From positions 1 through 64,000 of the forward strand of contig CAYZWF010000003.1 of NCBI GenBank assembly GCA_964482135.1: a stretch of 64,000 bases of DNA, in the 5' to 3' direction. How positions within the stretch are numbered: the stretch's first letter is position 1; each line of letters begins with the position of its first letter. The position numbers and the translations under genes were made by a program. The notes under the pieces are model-generated. The model saw only the letters and a list, made by a program, of their open reading frames with translations, ran no database searches and was not told the origin of the DNA. Below, piece by piece: positions 44,499-52,891 of this stretch. Source of the DNA: UBA11136 sp964482135 (GTDB lineage: Bacteria > Pseudomonadota > Alphaproteobacteria > UBA11136).

Positions 44499-44801
44499 TT
44501 ACCCTTTCATGGTGGCGATTTCGTCGACTTCGATGGTCGCCTTGTTGCGCAGCACGGTGACCAGGATGGCGAGGGCGACAGCCACCTCGCAGGCGGTGAC
44601 GGTGATCACGAAGATAGCGAAAACCTGCCCCCCCAGATCGCCGAGAAAACGCGAGAAGGCGATGAAGTTGATGTTCGCCGAGTTGAGCATCAGCTCCAGC
44701 GACATCAGCACCACAAGAACGTTGCGCCGCAGCAGTACGCCCGCCGCGCCGATCACGAACAGGCCCGCGCCAAGGGCCACGTACCACGACAGGGGGACCA
44801 T
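44499..44801 (-). CDS. nuoK: NADH-quinone oxidoreductase subunit K
   Basis: NuoK is a three-helix subunit linking the pump modules. The 100 residues contain the conserved Glu pair in the helices, in LMSLELMLNSANINFIAF and in TVTACEVAVALAILVTVLR. The loop LLRRNVLVVL is typical. The start overlaps the nuoJ stop by one base (TAATG). The family has one of the most conserved short sequences, so the assignment is secure. Confidence 0.97.
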   Translation of the reverse strand: MVPLSWYVALGAGLFVIGAAGVLLRRNVLVVLMSLELMLNSANINFIAFSRFLGDLGGQVFAIFVITVTACEVAVALAILVTVLRNKATIEVDEIATMKG

Positions 44802-45301
44802 TATTCGGTCTCCCTTTTCGCCAGCACGATGGCCCCCACCAGGGCCACGAGAAGAACCACCGAGGCGACCTCGAAGGGAAGCAGGTAATCGGCGAAAAGG
44901 GTCAGGCTCAGTTCCTTGACGCTGCCCGCCACGTCCGGCCCGGCGGCGGCGGAAAGCACCGGAATGTGCCCGCTTCCCAACAGCAGGGCCAGCATCTCGG
45001 CGCCGAGAATAACCAGCACGATCAAAGCCGGGACAGCGCTGGCGCGGAACCTCACATGGACGTCCTTGCGCACGTCGAGCATCATGATCACGAACAGGAA
45101 CAGGACCATCACCGCCCCCACATAGACGAATATCTGGATGACGGCGAGGAAGGGGGAACCGAGAAGGATGAAGAGGGCGGCGATCTGGACGAAGCAGACC
45201 ATGAGCGAGAGCGCGCTGTGGACCGGGTTCCGCGCGACCACCACCACCAGCGCCGAGAGCACGGCCATGCCCGCGAAGAGAAGAAAGAACGCCGTTTCCA
45301 T
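44801..45301 (-). CDS. nuoJ: NADH-quinone oxidoreductase subunit J
   Basis: NuoJ is a five-helix membrane subunit near the quinone channel. The ATG at 45301 (METAFFLLFAGM) is chosen because AGGAGG lies five bases upstream; an upstream in-frame start 21 codons earlier has no such signal. Its 166 residues include VVVVARNPVHSALSLMVCF, the helix-3 pi-bulge region IQIFVYVGAVMVLFLFVIMML and a C-terminal LPFEVASVVLLVALVGAIVLAKRE. It is separated from nuoI by 250 bp that hold a repeat-like element. Confidence 0.95.
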   Translation of the reverse strand: METAFFLLFAGMAVLSALVVVVARNPVHSALSLMVCFVQIAALFILLGSPFLAVIQIFVYVGAVMVLFLFVIMMLDVRKDVHVRFRASAVPALIVLVILGAEMLALLLGSGHIPVLSAAAGPDVAGSVKELSLTLFADYLLPFEVASVVLLVALVGAIVLAKRETE

Positions 45302-45475
45302 CGCCCCCTCCTGAAAGACGATCCGGATCGCCGCTCCGGAATCGGTGCGCGGCGTTCGGGCCATGGCCGGCTCATCCCCCCCCCCGAGCCGCGCCGGGGG
45401 AAACTGTAGAGAGGCGCGTGCGCGGGATCAACCGTCAAACGCGCGGGTGGGCGAAGATTCCGGCGATTTTTTGTT

Positions 45476-45555
45476 TAGAGCGGTTCAGGGCTAACGGGGA
45501 ACCATTTGACCGGAATGATTTGTCTCTGATTTGTCTCTGTAGTGAAATGTTCTAG
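45476..45555. repeat. Palindromic intergenic repeat copy 1 (between nuoI and nuoJ)
   Basis: The stretch starts TAGAGCGG and ends GTTCTAG, right at the nuoI stop codon. It contains CATTTGACCGGAATGATTT (45503-45521) and an 11-bp tandem duplication GATTTGTCTCT (45517-45527, 45528-45538). The 19-mer matches the left arm of the palindrome at 54137-54164 at 18 of 19 positions. It occupies most of an unusual 250-bp gap in an otherwise tight operon. Confidence 0.6.
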
Positions 45556-46124
45556 CGGCGGCGGATGTTGCGCCACCAGTCGGCGCCCTCGCCGCCGGCG
45601 ACGGCGGGCACGGTGACGCCGTCCTCGGTGGAAAGCCGGGCGGGCACCACCTCGCCCCCCCTCACGCTCTTCCCCGGCATGGTCATCAGCGCATCACGCC
45701 CCACCACCAGCGCCTTGTTGTCGTAGTTGCAGAACTCGTAATGGCGGCCCAGAGCGATGGCGTCGGCGGGACAGGCGTCCTCGCACAGCCCGCAGAAAAG
45801 ACAGCGCCCGAGGTCGATATCGAAGGCGGAAGGGTGGCGCTCGCCGTCCTCGTCCTCGTGGGGCACCACCGTGATACAGCGGCAGGGGCATATCCTGGCG
45901 CAGAGCTCGCAGGCCACGCAGTTGGTCTTGCCCTCGGCATTGCTTTTCAGGAAATGGTGACCGCGGTAGCGCGGGAAGGGCATCCATTTCTCGTTGTCGG
46001 GATAACGCTCGGTAACGGTTTTCGAAAACATGTAGCTCAGGGTCAGGGACAGGCCGTCGAGCAGATCGAGGAAGAAGACCCAGCCGATCCAGCCCGACAT
46101 TCTTTGCGCCACTCTCGCAATCAT
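45552..46124 (-). CDS. nuoI: NADH-quinone oxidoreductase subunit I
   Basis: NuoI carries the two 4Fe-4S clusters N6a and N6b that bridge NuoG to NuoB. The ligands are Cys69, 72, 75 and 79 (CVACELCARICP), then 108, 111, 114 and 118 (CLFCGLCEDACP). Extra Cys81 and Cys83 (CRC) follow the first cluster. The 190-residue length is typical of the complex I form. A membrane-associated N-terminus GWVFFLDLLDGLSLTL precedes. It follows nuoH by 25 bp. Confidence 0.96.
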   Translation of the reverse strand: MIARVAQRMSGWIGWVFFLDLLDGLSLTLSYMFSKTVTERYPDNEKWMPFPRYRGHHFLKSNAEGKTNCVACELCARICPCRCITVVPHEDEDGERHPSAFDIDLGRCLFCGLCEDACPADAIALGRHYEFCNYDNKALVVGRDALMTMPGKSVRGGEVVPARLSTEDGVTVPAVAGGEGADWWRNIRRR

Positions 46125-46149
46125 GTCCCGTCTCTCCGTTTGCTCCGGC

Positions 46150-47139
46150 TCATAACATAAAGACTCCGCTGATCAGGATATTGGCCAGGGACAGCGGCAA
46201 CAGCACCTTCCAGCCTATGCTCATGAGCTGGTCGTAGCGGTAGCGGGGGAAGGTGAAGCGCAGCCACATGAACATCCAGATGAAGAAGGAGAGCTTGAGC
46301 AGGAACCACACCACCGGCGGCAGGGGGATCATCGCTATGCCGTGCCAGCCGCCGAAAAACAGAAGCACCATAAGCGCCGAGAGGAAGACCACGATCAGGT
46401 ATTCGCTGATCATGAAGAAAGAAAAGCGCATGCCGCTGTATTCGGTATGGTATCCGGCGCCGAGATCGCCCTCGGCCTCGGGAAGGTCGAAGGGGATGCG
46501 CTGGGCCTCGGCGAGGCCGGAGACGAAAAACACGAAAAAGCCGAGCGGCTGGGTGACCACGTTCCACAGCCCGGCCTGGGACTCGACGATGTCGAGCAGG
46601 CTCATGGACTGGGCCAGCATGACCACGCCGATGACCGAGAACCCCATGGGAATCTCGTAGCTGATCATCTGTGCGCAGGTGCGCAGGCTGCCCAGCACGG
46701 CGTATTTGCTGTTGGAGGCCCAGCCCGCGAGAATCACGCCGTAGACCTCGATCCCGGCCACGGCGAGGATATAGAGCAGGCCCACGTTCATGTCGGCGAG
46801 GTAGAGCGTGATCTCGGTGCCGAAGAGGGTGATGCTGTCGCCGATGGGGATCGCCACGAAGACCAGGAACGGCGGCACCAGGGCGATGATGGGCGCCAGC
46901 GTAAAGAGGAAACGGTCGGCCTCGACGGGGATATGGTCTTCCTTGAACAACAGTTTGATGCCGTCGGCCAGGGGCTGTAACAGGCCGTGCCAGCCCACCC
47001 GCATGGGGCCCAGCCGCTGTTGGATGTGGCCCGCGATCTTGCGTTCGATCCAGGTCAGGGGGATGGGCAGGATGAGAAGGATAGCGATGACCACGGCGAG
47101 CTTGCCGACGATAAGGCCGATGGCGAGAAAACTTTCCAT
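46150..47139 (-). CDS. nuoH: NADH-quinone oxidoreductase subunit H
   Basis: NuoH is the eight-helix subunit that forms the entry to the quinone chamber. The 329 residues contain the family blocks TWIERKIAGHIQQRLGPMRVG, LKLLFKEDHIPVEADRFLF-like acidic loop, the loop SYEIPMGFSVIG, and RIPFDLPEAEGDLGAGYHTEYSG. The C-terminal FPRYRYDQLMSIGWKVLLPLSL matches fully. It is the first gene of the operon here, followed by nuoI, rather than lying in the middle as in the canonical A-N order. Confidence 0.97.
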   Translation of the reverse strand: MESFLAIGLIVGKLAVVIAILLILPIPLTWIERKIAGHIQQRLGPMRVGWHGLLQPLADGIKLLFKEDHIPVEADRFLFTLAPIIALVPPFLVFVAIPIGDSITLFGTEITLYLADMNVGLLYILAVAGIEVYGVILAGWASNSKYAVLGSLRTCAQMISYEIPMGFSVIGVVMLAQSMSLLDIVESQAGLWNVVTQPLGFFVFFVSGLAEAQRIPFDLPEAEGDLGAGYHTEYSGMRFSFFMISEYLIVVFLSALMVLLFFGGWHGIAMIPLPPVVWFLLKLSFFIWMFMWLRFTFPRYRYDQLMSIGWKVLLPLSLANILISGVFML

Positions 47140-47181
47140 GTCCGTCCGCGCTTCCTGTCCGGTTCCGTTACCGGGGCCGTC

Positions 47182-47210
47182 ACTATAAACAGCGTTGTTC
47201 CTTCCCGTAA
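47182..47210 (-). promoter_or_regulatory. Possible nuoH promoter
   Basis: Minus-strand TTACGG (47210-47205), a 17-bp spacer, and TATAGT (47187-47182) would start transcription about 37 bp before the nuoH ATG. Only the -10 is close to consensus. The same 94-bp gap must also serve the divergent gene at 47234. Confidence 0.35.
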
Positions 47211-47233
47211 ACAGCTACCCCCGAGAGGCGGTT

Positions 47234-48541
47234 ATGGCGGAGGGAGGGGGCGGCAAGGCGGTGTGGATGCGGGTGACTAAAGACAATGGGAGAATCAGTG
47301 AGTCGCGGCGCTCTTTTTCCCTCAACCAGACCATCGGCAGCAGCTATCCCGCCGATCCCGATGACGTGCTACGCACCAAGAAGGGGCTCAGGCGTCTCGG
47401 CTTTTATGCCGTGCCAAAGGAATACGGCATGGACCCCTGGACCGATGATGAACTGTTCGATGGCCTAAAAAACTTTCAGCGGGACAATGATCTCGCCGTG
47501 GACGGTATCATGAAGCCGGGCGGACCCACCCAATCAATCCTCGGGCGGCGCTTGTCGGGACGCAAGGACGAGCGTGACCTGATGCCCAAGACCTTCGCGC
47601 CGCTGAGTGGCTTGGGCAAAGGTGAGCGCAACCGGGAGGAGGATGTGCTGGGTCTGCGCCGGGGGCTGGCGGGGCTGGGCCTCATGCCGCGCGGCGAAGC
47701 GGGCTCGGAAAATCCGCTATTCGATTCGCCACTGGAAAAAGCAATCAGGAATCTGCAAGAGAAATTCGGGCTTAAAGAAGACGGCATCATCCGGCCCAAG
47801 GGACCGACCCAGGAGGTCTTCGAGAGGCTGTTGGCAAAAAACAGAAACGAGTTTCCCGCCAAACCTCATGTGTTCTCCACCGTTCCGGTTGGGAGCACAG
47901 GAGACAGGGAAGAGCCGGCCCCCAACCTGCTCCAACAGGCGCAAGCGGTGAAGGCGAAGGCGGAGGACGCTGGAGACACGGAGTCCGGTCAGAGGTCTGC
48001 CCTCAAACTCCCGCCCAAACCAACGAAAAAACCGCCGCCACCCGAGGATACCACCCCCGGAAAGGAATTTGAGGACGCCCATGATGTGTGGCGCGGCACC
48101 ACGAAAGACATGTCGAAGGTGTTGGGCGTCGATCCCGATCTGGCGGAAAAAGCCGGTCCTGATATCGCGGTGACCCTGTCCGGGGTTGCCGCCTATCGTT
48201 TCCTTGACAGCAACGGCAGAGATGAGGTTGATGAGCGAATCCAGGAATTGAAGAAAAACGGCCATCCCGAGTTGTCGGAACAACTTGGTAAAACACGTAG
48301 AACAACACTTTACCAACGTCAGAGGATGCCGATTTCCATGTCCGTTGAGGGTTTGCATACAGGGATAGAACTGAACGAAAAAATTGGAAGTATTCTTGAT
48401 AAAGCCAAATACATTCCCAAGCCAAAGAAGGTGCCTCTGCCTGCTTACATTGGAACCAAGCTCATGCTCGACCAAGTCAAAGCCGGCCTCAAGAAAGAGA
48501 TCGAGGGTATGGAGAGGGAGCTTGAACGGCGGGGAAAATAG
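47234..48541 (+). CDS. Protein with two peptidoglycan-binding-like repeats, unknown function
   Basis: This is a 435-residue protein. ATG 47234 (MAEGGGGKAVWMRV) has GAGAGGCGG just upstream, while a TTG 13 codons earlier is weaker. Two repeats of about 85 residues at 45-105 and 135-205 resemble PG_binding_1: DVLRTKKGLRRLGFY ... LFDGLKNFQRDNDLAVDGIM and DVLGLRRGLAGLGLM ... AIRNLQEKFGLKEDGII, each ending PKGPTQ or PGGPTQ. A Pro/Lys-rich linker follows, then an unrecognised 160-residue helical C-terminal domain. There is no signal peptide or membrane segment. Such repeats also occur in secreted or phage-derived proteins, so an exported or effector-like role is possible but unproven. Confidence 0.75.
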   Translation: MAEGGGGKAVWMRVTKDNGRISESRRSFSLNQTIGSSYPADPDDVLRTKKGLRRLGFYAVPKEYGMDPWTDDELFDGLKNFQRDNDLAVDGIMKPGGPTQSILGRRLSGRKDERDLMPKTFAPLSGLGKGERNREEDVLGLRRGLAGLGLMPRGEAGSENPLFDSPLEKAIRNLQEKFGLKEDGIIRPKGPTQEVFERLLAKNRNEFPAKPHVFSTVPVGSTGDREEPAPNLLQQAQAVKAKAEDAGDTESGQRSALKLPPKPTKKPPPPEDTTPGKEFEDAHDVWRGTTKDMSKVLGVDPDLAEKAGPDIAVTLSGVAAYRFLDSNGRDEVDERIQELKKNGHPELSEQLGKTRRTTLYQRQRMPISMSVEGLHTGIELNEKIGSILDKAKYIPKPKKVPLPAYIGTKLMLDQVKAGLKKEIEGMERELERRGK

Positions 48542-48576
48542 TCCCTGATCCGTGGAGCGGCGCTATGGAAACAACG

Positions 48577-49239
48577 CTACCTGCATGCTCCGACGCCCAA
48601 GGGCCGGAGTTCGTCATAGAGTCCCGGAATTTTGAATATTTCCGTGGACAGCACCAGGATTTCCGCCGGAGGCTCGTCTTGTGAGCGCCAGGAGGGTGAT
48701 GACAACTTGGCGTCGATCCTTTCCCTGTCCGTTGCGGATATCCCTCTGGCAATGCGTTTCTGATTTCGCGTTGCTTCCTCTGATATGTTCTCCATCAGGT
48801 ACTGCGTCTGGTCGAGCCCCTGTTTAATGGCCGCGGATACCCACAAATAGGCCTTAAGATAATCTTCGCCGACGCCAGCTCCATTCTCATAGGACAGGCC
48901 GAGGGCAAATTGGGCTTCCGCGTTTCCCAGACGTGCGGCCTTGTCGAACCAGAATGTGGCGAGACAATCGTTCGATGTGACGCCCCAGCCGTTCATGTGC
49001 GTGAGGCCGATCAGATACTGGGCCTTGGGATTGCCCGCCACCGCCGGAGGCAGCAGGATTTTGATGGCGCCGTCATAGCCCACGCCACCGGCCGCCATGA
49101 CCCCTAACTCCGAAGGCTTCCTCAGGAACTCTTCCAACTCCGGGAAGGCGGCCTCCGGCACATCGGTGTTTTCCCTTGCCTGCGTACCGAAGGTCGAAAA
49201 GGCCAACAGGCAGAAACAGATCACCGTAATTTTTTGCAT
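48577..49239 (-). CDS. Secreted Sel1-repeat protein
   Basis: This 220-residue protein starts at ATG 49239 (AGAGG upstream). It has a signal peptide (KITVICFCLLAFSTFG), with cleavage expected near residue 21 (TQARENTD). Sel1-type repeats follow: AVAGNPKAQYLIGLTHMNGWGV, NAEAQFALGLSYENGAGV and KAYLWVSAAIKQG fit the A-x-G-x-x-x-A-Q/Y pattern. Sel1 proteins are scaffolds for protein-protein contacts in the periplasm. It is convergent with the PG-binding-like gene, only 35 bp apart. No partner can be named. Confidence 0.85.
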   Translation of the reverse strand: MQKITVICFCLLAFSTFGTQARENTDVPEAAFPELEEFLRKPSELGVMAAGGVGYDGAIKILLPPAVAGNPKAQYLIGLTHMNGWGVTSNDCLATFWFDKAARLGNAEAQFALGLSYENGAGVGEDYLKAYLWVSAAIKQGLDQTQYLMENISEEATRNQKRIARGISATDRERIDAKLSSPSWRSQDEPPAEILVLSTEIFKIPGLYDELRPLGVGACR

Positions 49240-49507
49240 GGCCTCTTCTCCGCACGTTTGTCGCAACCCATGATCGGGTATCGGGCCGCGCCATGCAACT
49301 GCGGGCTAGGACGGTGTCGGAAAAGACGCTGTTCAATGGAGCGGATGTCTGTGAAAACCCGGCTTCACGAAAAAAGAGGGGTGCGGGGCGGCGCGCAGTT
49401 GCCTATCATCGGTACCGTCTCGGGGGCCATCTCAGAGACCATCCGGAACGTGACGCGCTTTGCTCAATTCAGGGCGCGCAGCGGTTCAGGTTCAGCGGGG
49501 AGACGCC

Positions 49508-50047
49508 ATGCCGGGCTTCATCCGGGCGGTAACGAAATTATCGAATTTTTGCGGTTGGCTCGCCGCATGCATGGTGGTGGCGGTGATGCTGGTGTTGTGC
49601 CAGCTCGTGATCCAGCATTACGGCATGGGCGAGTTCACCACCTGGCAGAGCGAGGTGGCCACCTATTTCATGATCGCCATCGCCTTCGTCGGCGCGCCCT
49701 ATGTGATGCAGAGCCGCGGCCATATCCGCGTGGATGTGCTGGCCGCCAGTCTGACGCCGAAGGCCCGGCATCTGCTTTCCCTGGCCGCGGCGCTGTTTTC
49801 CCTGGCCTTTTGTCTGGTGCTGGCCTGGGACGGGCTCGACCTGTGGCGCGAGGCGTACCGGGAGCATTGGACCTCGGACATGGCCTGGGGCATTTCCTTG
49901 TGGATTCCCTATCTCTCGCTGCCCTTCGGACTGGCGGTGCTGTCCCTGCAATATCTGGCCAACGTCATAAACCTGGCTCAGGGGAGGGAAGCGCCGTTCC
50001 CGGCTGTTGAGCAACCGGAGACGAATGAAACCGGAGGAGGCGACTGA
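49508..50047 (+). CDS. TRAP transporter small membrane subunit (DctQ type)
   Basis: This is a 179-residue four-helix membrane protein of the DctQ family, the small subunit of a tripartite ATP-independent transporter. ATG 49508 is preceded by GGGGAGA. The family segments YFMIAIAFVGAPYVMQSRGHIRVDVL and LVLAWDGLDLWREAY are present. It is translationally coupled to the large subunit by a TGATG overlap. The P-subunit (periplasmic binding protein) that would give the substrate is not adjacent on either side. Confidence 0.92.
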   Translation: MPGFIRAVTKLSNFCGWLAACMVVAVMLVLCQLVIQHYGMGEFTTWQSEVATYFMIAIAFVGAPYVMQSRGHIRVDVLAASLTPKARHLLSLAAALFSLAFCLVLAWDGLDLWREAYREHWTSDMAWGISLWIPYLSLPFGLAVLSLQYLANVINLAQGREAPFPAVEQPETNETGGGD

Positions 50048-51363
50048 TGACCACGCTGGCCCTTGGCGCCGTCATCGTACTGGTGACCCTGGTTGTGCTC
50101 GCCGTCGGGGTGCCGGTGGCCTTCGCGCTCGGCGGGGTGGCGGCGATCTTCCTCTACTGGGTGGGGGAAGGCGGCGAGCTGGCCTCGGTGGCGGCCACCT
50201 TTTTCGGCTCTCTGGAGGAGTTCACCCTGGTGGCGATCCCCATGTTCGTGCTGATGGGGGCGGCGGCCTCGGCTTCGCATCTGGGCAGTGATATCAGCGA
50301 GGCGGTGAAGCGCTGGCTCCATCCCTTCCCCGGCGGGCGGGTGTTGTCGGGCATCGGCGCGGCGGGAATTTTCGCCGGTCTGTCGGGTTCCTCGCCGGCC
50401 ACGGTCGGGGGGATCGGACGCGAGGAACTGCCCGGCATGCTGGCGGACGGCTATCCCCAGGACATGGCCACGGGCTCTCTGGCGGCGTCGGGTACCCTGG
50501 CCATCCTGATTCCGCCGAGCCTCACCATGGTGGTGTTCGGTATCGCCACCGATACCGATATCGGCCGCCTGTTCCTGGCCGGTCTGGTGCCGGGGTTGCT
50601 GTTGCTGGTGCTGTTCATGGGGGTATCGCTGGCGCTTCTTTATGGCGGCCGCGAGCGTTTCCGCGGCGAGGTGCGGCGCTATAGCCTGGCCGAGCGGCTC
50701 CATACCCTGCCGCGCCTGCTGCCCGCCCTGGCCGTGGTGGCCGGTGTGGTGGTGGTTCTGGTGAAGGGGGTGGTGGAAGCCTCCGAGGCGGCGGGGGTGG
50801 GAGCCATCCTTATTCTTGCCCTGGTGGTCACCCTTTATGGTCTGCGCCGGACGGGACATTTTTTCTCTATCCTGCGCGCCGCGACGCGGGAATCGGTGAT
50901 GATCCTGATGATCATCGCCGGTGCCGCCATGTTCGGCTCCATGCTGTTGGAGCTTTCCATCCCCGAGGCGGTGGCGCTGTGGGTGGTGGATATGGATCTG
51001 GGACGCTGGACCCTGATTCTGTGGATCAACGTTGTGCTGTTGGCCTTGGGATGTTTCCTGCCCCCGGTGGCGGTGATTCTTATGACCGTGCCCCTGCTCA
51101 TCCCCCTGGTGGTGGATGCCGGTTTCGATCCGGTGTGGCTGGCGGTGATGATGACCCTCAACATGCAGATCGGCCTCATCACGCCGCCGGTGGGGCTCAA
51201 TCTTCAGGTGGTGCACGCCCTGGCCCCGGCGGTGCCGCGCGACTCCGTGCTGCGCGGGGCCTGGCCCTTCATGCTGTGCATGGTGGCGGGGATTGTTTTG
51301 CTCTGTCTTTATCCCGAGCTGGCCACGGCGCTGCCCGATGGTTTGATGGGGCCAGTGGGGTAA
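50047..51363 (+). CDS. TRAP transporter large membrane subunit (DctM type)
   Basis: This is a 438-residue membrane protein with about 12 hydrophobic segments of the DctM family, which forms the translocation channel driven by an ion gradient. The conserved regions include VPVAFALGGVAAIFLYW, FTLVAIPMFVLMGAAAS, GLSGSSPATVGGIGREELPGML, the repeated GSGTLAILIPPSLTMVVFG-like loop (SGTLAILIPPSLTMVVFG), and MTLNMQIGLITPPVGLNLQV. Both pseudo-symmetric halves are complete. The substrate may be a C4-dicarboxylate or related acid, judged only by family. It begins inside the dctQ stop codon. Confidence 0.94.
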   Translation: MTTLALGAVIVLVTLVVLAVGVPVAFALGGVAAIFLYWVGEGGELASVAATFFGSLEEFTLVAIPMFVLMGAAASASHLGSDISEAVKRWLHPFPGGRVLSGIGAAGIFAGLSGSSPATVGGIGREELPGMLADGYPQDMATGSLAASGTLAILIPPSLTMVVFGIATDTDIGRLFLAGLVPGLLLLVLFMGVSLALLYGGRERFRGEVRRYSLAERLHTLPRLLPALAVVAGVVVVLVKGVVEASEAAGVGAILILALVVTLYGLRRTGHFFSILRAATRESVMILMIIAGAAMFGSMLLELSIPEAVALWVVDMDLGRWTLILWINVVLLALGCFLPPVAVILMTVPLLIPLVVDAGFDPVWLAVMMTLNMQIGLITPPVGLNLQVVHALAPAVPRDSVLRGAWPFMLCMVAGIVLLCLYPELATALPDGLMGPVG

Positions 51364-51398
51364 CTGGGCAGGATAATCAGGGGAGGTAATTGGGCGGG
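51359..51398. repeat. Imperfect direct repeat spanning the dctM stop
   Basis: GGTAACTGGGCAGG (51359-51372) and GGTAATTGGGCGGG (51385-51398) agree at 12 of 14 positions. The first copy contains the dctM TAA. The second abuts the stop of the convergent DUF3750 gene. Confidence 0.6.
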
Positions 51399-51399
51399 G

Positions 51400-52266
51400 T
51401 CATTCCCTGTCCATGCCGATGCGGCCGATGCCGGGAAGTTTCAGCGCCGGGCGCAGGAAGTCCACACCGAAACCAAGCCCCAGAAGATTAATCTCCACGC
51501 CCTCGCGCTGTGCCAGTGTAATGCCCACTATGCCGAGCAGGGAAAGCTGGACTCCGCTGCCGCTGGGGGCGCTGGCCAGGAGGCTGCCATTGGCGAGGTA
51601 ATCCTTGCCGATGGCGGTGACGGGGAGATGGAGGTTCATGGCAGGCACCCGGCGTCCCACGAAGGCGGTGAAGGTGTTGGAATTGGGGCCGGGCCACAGG
51701 CGGTATTCCCCGGCATAGGGGTAAGCGGCTACGGCGGCGTCCATGGCATCGATCATGGTTTCCACATCCACCCCGTCACGGCCACCCCTGAAATCGGCGA
51801 GAATCTCCGGCGCGTTGCCGAACCATTCGCGGTCGGGCACGCCCGTCCCTACGGCGAGCGCCGATCCGCCATGCAGAGCGCGCCAGCCGATCACCTGGTA
51901 GACCGTGTAGGCCGGGGCGTTCTCCCGCTTGGCGGCGATCCAGCTATGGACCCCGAACAGGCCGCGCCAGCCGAAGGCGCGGGCGGCATAAACCTGGACC
52001 ACCGCTTCGGGTGTGGTGGCCGGGTCGGGGGCGAGTCCGGCGCTTTCCCGGCTTGCCGTGCGCCAGTCGGCATCCAGATTTACAGCGCCCCCCATGGCAC
52101 TCCCCACCGCCGCCGCCAGCGGTCCGGCAAGCAGCAGCGCCAGAACTACCAATATCCGGCTGGTCAGTTTTCGGCTCGGGAGAGTGCGGTTCTTCATCGG
52201 GTATTTCTTCATTACATATTCTTGGGGTGTTTTGCGGATGTTGCCCTCCATGAGACATGCCCCCAT
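51400..52266 (-). CDS. DUF3750 family protein, putative exported or anchored
   Basis: This is a 288-residue reading frame matching the DUF3750 family, whose marker is the segment VYAARAFGWRGLFGVHSWIAAK, followed by YTVYQVIGWRALHGGSA and WPGPNSNTFTAFVGRRVP. The last third is a glycine-rich hydrophobic region. A hydrophobic helix at about residues 36-56 (ILVVLALLLAGPLAAAV) suggests a signal or anchor after a basic N-terminus. The start is uncertain. TATAAT lies only six bases before the first ATG (52266), so ATG 52251 or 52212 may be the real one. Function is unknown. Confidence 0.8.
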   Translation of the reverse strand: MGACLMEGNIRKTPQEYVMKKYPMKNRTLPSRKLTSRILVVLALLLAGPLAAAVGSAMGGAVNLDADWRTASRESAGLAPDPATTPEAVVQVYAARAFGWRGLFGVHSWIAAKRENAPAYTVYQVIGWRALHGGSALAVGTGVPDREWFGNAPEILADFRGGRDGVDVETMIDAMDAAVAAYPYAGEYRLWPGPNSNTFTAFVGRRVPAMNLHLPVTAIGKDYLANGSLLASAPSGSGVQLSLLGIVGITLAQREGVEINLLGLGFGVDFLRPALKLPGIGRIGMDRE

Positions 52267-52395
52267 GAGACATTATAGAGGGGCGCCCTGACAACAGAAT
52301 CCCACAGTGGGGCTGGACCATGACGCGAGGGCACGGATTATGGCGGCGGGTCTCTCGGGTTTCAGGGGGGGGGCCGTTCCGCGCGACGGACGCGG

Positions 52396-52779
52396 TTACG
52401 CCGTCTGTGCGGAAACCAGGTAGGCGGCGATGGCGGCGGTGATCTGTTCCTTGTTGAAGGGCTTTGCGATATAGGCATCGGCGCCGGCTTTCAGGAACTT
52501 TTCGTCATCCCCGTCCATGGCATAGGCGGTTACGCAGATAATGGGAACCTTGGCCTTTTCGTCATTGAGTTTTCTGATGCGCTTGATTGCCGAAAGGCCG
52601 TCCATTCGCGGCATTTTTATATCCATGAAAATGAGGTCGAAGCCATGGATCTCATGCAGCGTCACCGCGTCCTTCCCGTTATCGACACAGGAAATGCGAA
52701 CGCGTTCATCCTTGAGAAATTTCTCCAGAACGAGCCGGCCGGCAGGATCATCTTCGGCAATGAGAATTTTTTTCGTCAT
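52396..52779 (-). CDS. Single-domain response regulator (CheY-like)
   Basis: This is a 127-residue receiver domain without an output domain. ATG 52779 (MTKKILIAEDDPAG) begins the receiver fold; the frame continues upstream without family similarity. The acidic pocket is Asp10 and Asp11, the phosphoacceptor is Asp53 in LIFMDIKMPRMDG, the switch residue is Thr84 in VTAYAMDG, and the conserved Lys107 is in YIAKPFNKEQ. Such proteins relay phosphate between histidine kinases and transferases. No kinase gene is nearby. The SD is weak, and a CRP/FNR-like palindrome lies 113-132 bp upstream of its start. Confidence 0.94.
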   Translation of the reverse strand: MTKKILIAEDDPAGRLVLEKFLKDERVRISCVDNGKDAVTLHEIHGFDLIFMDIKMPRMDGLSAIKRIRKLNDEKAKVPIICVTAYAMDGDDEKFLKAGADAYIAKPFNKEQITAAIAAYLVSAQTA

Positions 52780-52891
52780 TTTCTGGGGTCTTCCAGAGGC
52801 GGCTTTGCAGGGGCTGTCATCACTGCAATGCCTGGTTCTCCCAAACCAAGCGTGCAGCGTTTGATTTTTGTAAGATTCTAAAGTGAAAATG

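Noticed and set aside
49978..51216. 412-residue minus-strand frame rich in His/Gln
   Set aside because: Exact antisense of the TRAP large subunit, with no start signal.
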